A DNA stretch of 64,000 nt, taken from Candidatus Poribacteria bacterium (GTDB lineage: Bacteria; Poribacteria; WGA-4E; WGA-3G). Numbering within the stretch: position 1 is the stretch's first letter; every line of letters starts with the position of its first letter. The DNA lies in the NCBI GenBank assembly GCA_012267415.1, contig JAAXGN010000001.1, positions 1 through 64,000 of the forward strand. Direction: 5' to 3'. The notes beneath the pieces were generated by a model. The model searched no databases and had not been told where the DNA came from. It worked only from the letters and a program-made list of their open reading frames with translations. Of this stretch, positions 61,733 to 64,000 are shown piece after piece. The translations under genes and the position numbers were made by a program.

Positions 61733-63346
61733 TTACTGAATTATTTCTCCCGCCTTCTCAACAGGGATGTAATAGTAACCGAAGATAATACACATCTCAT
61801 CTTCTGAAGTTAAACCGAATTGTAGAGGTGCCTTCGTATCATAATTATTATGTGTGCACTCAAATGTCAATCCATCATCTGAACTCAAGATAATAGGTGA
61901 TGGGAAAAGTGTGATAGGTGCATCGTCATAAGCGATGCTACGGTGTAACAATTCTCCTGTTGATCTCTGAAATATTTCAAATAGTTCACCGTGTCTATGC
62001 ATGTGAGATGTGAGTAGGAAGACGTGCAATTCCGTATCCGGATCGTGTCCGCGGTGCTTAAGTTCATGCTCAACATACCATGTCATTTTAGCAACACGGG
62101 TTAACCCGGGGGGAACGTTTATTGATCTATTTGAAACGAATATCTCTAAGGCTTCAAACTTCACTTCTTTTTCTGGAATCGTGTAGATATTGACATAGGT
62201 TTCACCGATCAACACCTCATCCCCGAGGAGATTGATGTAGTGTGAGTTTAGGTCGTATACTGTGTTCCCTGGGAGTCGCAATCCAACACCTTCTGGAAAT
62301 TCAAAGAGTGTATCATCCGTTTGGGTTCCAACGACGAACAGCCGATCAACACCAAAATTACCGAGAGCTTGTGGGTCATTTGGATCGAGTTCTCTGAATT
62401 GGTCTTCTGGGTTCACACCGATACTTGTGTCAATACCTATATTCTGGATACCTTTTGCTATACCCTCTTCAGTCAGTCGATATATGATGAAGTGATGGCT
62501 TCCTGATGGATAGAAAATCTCAACTTTGTTAATATAGATATCGCCCTCAATTAGTTGACCATTTTCATCTCTGATCTGCGTTGTATAAAATACCTCACGT
62601 TCGGTTCCCGGTTCTACTTTGAATTGTGGCAAAACAAGTTGGTAACCTTCTCCGGTAGGTGGTGGGGGTGGTGGATTAAATACCTCTTCTGGGTCGCGGA
62701 GCACACCGAGATCCCCAATTCCTGCTACTTTTCCTGTTTGCGGTGCTCCCGCTTCGATCCATGTGCGGATGGCATTAATCTTTCCTTGATGTAGAGGACC
62801 CGCACCGAATGGCATCCGACCACCGAAACTTCGATCCTCAGGTCCCATCAATTTCGTCAAAAGAAAACTGTTGTCAGGATTACCGGGATCAATAAGTTTC
62901 ATACCAGCTGCAGCTGCGGCAGCATTCCGTGGAACGCGATCGACCAAATCTGGATAGGATTGTCCATAAGAAAGATTCAAGTCTGCTGAATTCTGAGGGG
63001 GTGCATGGCAAGCACTATTCGCACAACTTTTATCAAATATATTATCTTGTATATCATGATAAGTTGAGTTATCTCCCTGTTCTGTTTCACCAAATCTGTT
63101 TACAACTCTCCTGAGATCCAATACGTCAACGGTACCATCACGGTTGACATCCGGGTTCTGATCAGATGTACGATCACCTGATTGTCCTAATACAGTGGCA
63201 ACTAACACGAGATCTCTGATGTCAACTGTTCCATCATTGTTGACATCTTCTAATAGTGTAGAACCTGCATCGTGACCAAAGGCTGTAAAAGACAGACACA
63301 CGACAAAGGTGAGTAGAAGTGTTGAAAAAGCTATGTTTTTGTACAT
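61733..63346 (-). CDS. exported dockerin / CX4CH cytochrome / copper monooxygenase-like fusion
   Basis: 537 residues. Signal peptide (1-24). Residues 34-85 hold two dockerin-type EF loops (DVNNDGTVDIRDL and DVNRDGTVDVLDL, calcium ligands intact). Residues 100-205 are a PSCyt1-like module with C108-x4-C113-H114 and a later GRMPFGAG (possible axial Met). Residues 235-537 resemble the type II copper ascorbate-dependent monooxygenase (PHM) fold: HH at 284-285, H369 in LNSHYINL, H448/H450/H452 in SHMHRHG and M518 in EDEMC, where copper ligands are expected. Such a protein could hydroxylate a peptide or organic substrate outside the cell, with the cytochrome as electron source. The CX4CH is not confirmed to hold haem. 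Confidence 0.78.
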   Translation of the reverse strand: MYKNIAFSTLLLTFVVCLSFTAFGHDAGSTLLEDVNNDGTVDIRDLVLVATVLGQSGDRTSDQNPDVNRDGTVDVLDLRRVVNRFGETEQGDNSTYHDIQDNIFDKSCANSACHAPPQNSADLNLSYGQSYPDLVDRVPRNAAAAAAGMKLIDPGNPDNSFLLTKLMGPEDRSFGGRMPFGAGPLHQGKINAIRTWIEAGAPQTGKVAGIGDLGVLRDPEEVFNPPPPPPTGEGYQLVLPQFKVEPGTEREVFYTTQIRDENGQLIEGDIYINKVEIFYPSGSHHFIIYRLTEEGIAKGIQNIGIDTSIGVNPEDQFRELDPNDPQALGNFGVDRLFVVGTQTDDTLFEFPEGVGLRLPGNTVYDLNSHYINLLGDEVLIGETYVNIYTIPEKEVKFEALEIFVSNRSINVPPGLTRVAKMTWYVEHELKHRGHDPDTELHVFLLTSHMHRHGELFEIFQRSTGELLHRSIAYDDAPITLFPSPIILSSDDGLTFECTHNNYDTKAPLQFGLTSEDEMCIIFGYYYIPVEKAGEIIQ

Positions 63347-63381
63347 GTTGATATATTATAACCTCCATTTTTTTACTACGA

Positions 63382-64000
63382 TCATGCTTCGGTAGTTTCT
63401 TTGAATAACTTAGATTTTGTTGTAAACCTATATTTTAGCAATGTCCACGCAGCAAAAATACCATCTGACCAGAAACGCAACTTTTTACCTTCCTTTTTCG
63501 TGCGAGGAAAATAGGAAACTGGTACTTCGTGTATATCAAAACCTGCTCTTAGTAATTTCGCGGTTACTTCAGGACAGAACTCAAAACCTTCACAGGTCAA
63601 ATTAAGTTTACGGATTACATCAGAAGAAAATGCTTTGTAACCTGTGGATTCATCAGTGATTTTAGAACCGTATAAGATGTTGGTATAGACTGCCAGGATG
63701 CGATTTGCGATATAATTCTGAAGACTTGCGTTCTGCCTTCCATTCAGAAACCTTGAACCGTATACGACTTTTGCCGTCTCAGTCTTTAAGGGACGAACCA
63801 GTTCAATAATGTCACTTGGACTGAGTTCCATATCCGCATCTTGAATGACGACTATTTTTCCTTTCACATAAGGTATACCGCTTCGAATTGCAAACCCTTT
63901 TCCACTATTTTTTTCACAATTGACTATCGTTATTTCAGATTCGTCAGCATACTTTTGCAGTATTGCGTAAGTCTTGTCAGTAGAGCCGTCATTGACAACG
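63382..64000 (-). CDS. family 2 glycosyltransferase, 5' part beyond the window
   Basis: The frame is open to the window end (the gene starts outside). Visible residues: VVNDGSTDKTYAILQKYADES, KNSGKGFAIRSG, then VVIQDADMELSP with the DXD-type acidic motif, YGSRFLNGR, TGYKAFSSDV and SYFPRTKKEGKKLRF near the C-terminus. These are those of dolichyl-phosphate-mannose- or undecaprenyl-type GT2 enzymes that transfer sugar to a lipid carrier. It has no visible membrane segment in this part. Function fits a surface-glycan pathway that ugd also feeds, but the two are far apart. Confidence 0.88.
   Translation of the reverse strand, partial: VVNDGSTDKTYAILQKYADESEITIVNCEKNSGKGFAIRSGIPYVKGKIVVIQDADMELSPSDIIELVRPLKTETAKVVYGSRFLNGRQNASLQNYIANRILAVYTNILYGSKITDESTGYKAFSSDVIRKLNLTCEGFEFCPEVTAKLLRAGFDIHEVPVSYFPRTKKEGKKLRFWSDGIFAAWTLLKYRFTTKSKLFKETTEA

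Overview
The window looks like a chromosomal stretch of an uncultivated bacterium, most likely a member of Candidatus Poribacteria. This is inferred from gene content. Secreted proteins end in a FlgD-like/type-IX-like sorting segment (NYPNPFNPETWIPYRLSED...). They occur alongside phytanoyl-CoA-dioxygenase-like, DUF1080, Gfo/Idh/MocA, DUF6785-like and dockerin/planctomycete-type cytochrome proteins, a mixture typical of sponge-associated and marine Poribacteria. No rRNA is present, so the taxonomy is not proven. Most of the window is AT-leaning. The first ~2.7 kb, and above all the threonine aldolase gene, is clearly richer in G+C and may be transferred DNA or a join to other DNA.

Layout. 1-2.7 kb: end of an unknown gene, two small membrane proteins, low-specificity threonine aldolase. 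2.7-6.4 kb (minus): two lipoproteins with CX4CH cytochrome-like domains, a DUF309 protein and UDP-glucose dehydrogenase. 6.5-16.1 kb (plus): tRNA-Gly, a TPR membrane protein, a TolB-like propeller protein, MutS2, then dnaG, a region-2-only sigma paralogue and rpoD, then a DUF5069 protein. 16.2-28 kb: oxidoreductase, SpoU methyltransferase, thioredoxin-fold protein, DUF1080 protein, multihaem cytochrome c, PhyH protein, a frameshifted DUF6785-like membrane protein and a secreted metalloprotease with 16 leucine-rich repeats. 28.3-32.4 kb (minus): a helicase-less type ISP-like restriction-modification protein and a beta-class DNA methyltransferase. 32.5-41 kb (plus): epimerase plus two zinc polyol dehydrogenases, apt, tRNA-Arg, secD-secF and two DUF6884-like paralogues. 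41-46.7 kb: sigma-54 activator, Uma2 protein, MoxR ATPase, GHMP sugar kinase, trpA. 46.8-54.4 kb: three tandem HAF-type propeller genes, two of them frameshifted at C or G runs. 54.5-64 kb: a TnpB/IS605 right-end remnant abutting ygfZ, a TatT-DctP pair, a second DUF6785-like protein, homocysteine methyltransferase/MTHFR, a dockerin-cytochrome-copper monooxygenase-like protein, and a glycosyltransferase running off the end.

The most distinctive non-coding feature is a dense population of small palindromic elements. There are at least four families, several with terminal inverted repeats beginning TATAGTGAA, TATGGT or TATGAAGATTAA. They sit in most of the longer intergenic gaps; one supplies the stop codon of a gene and another abuts two divergent start codons. 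Near-perfect sigma-70 promoters (TTGACA-17-TATAAT) precede the tRNA-Gly, epimerase and trpA genes. Candidate novelties are the sigma-2-only protein next to rpoD, the metalloprotease-LRR protein, the dockerin/CX4CH/copper-oxygenase fusion, the secDF-linked paralogue pair, and the hypervariable-looking HAF propeller array.
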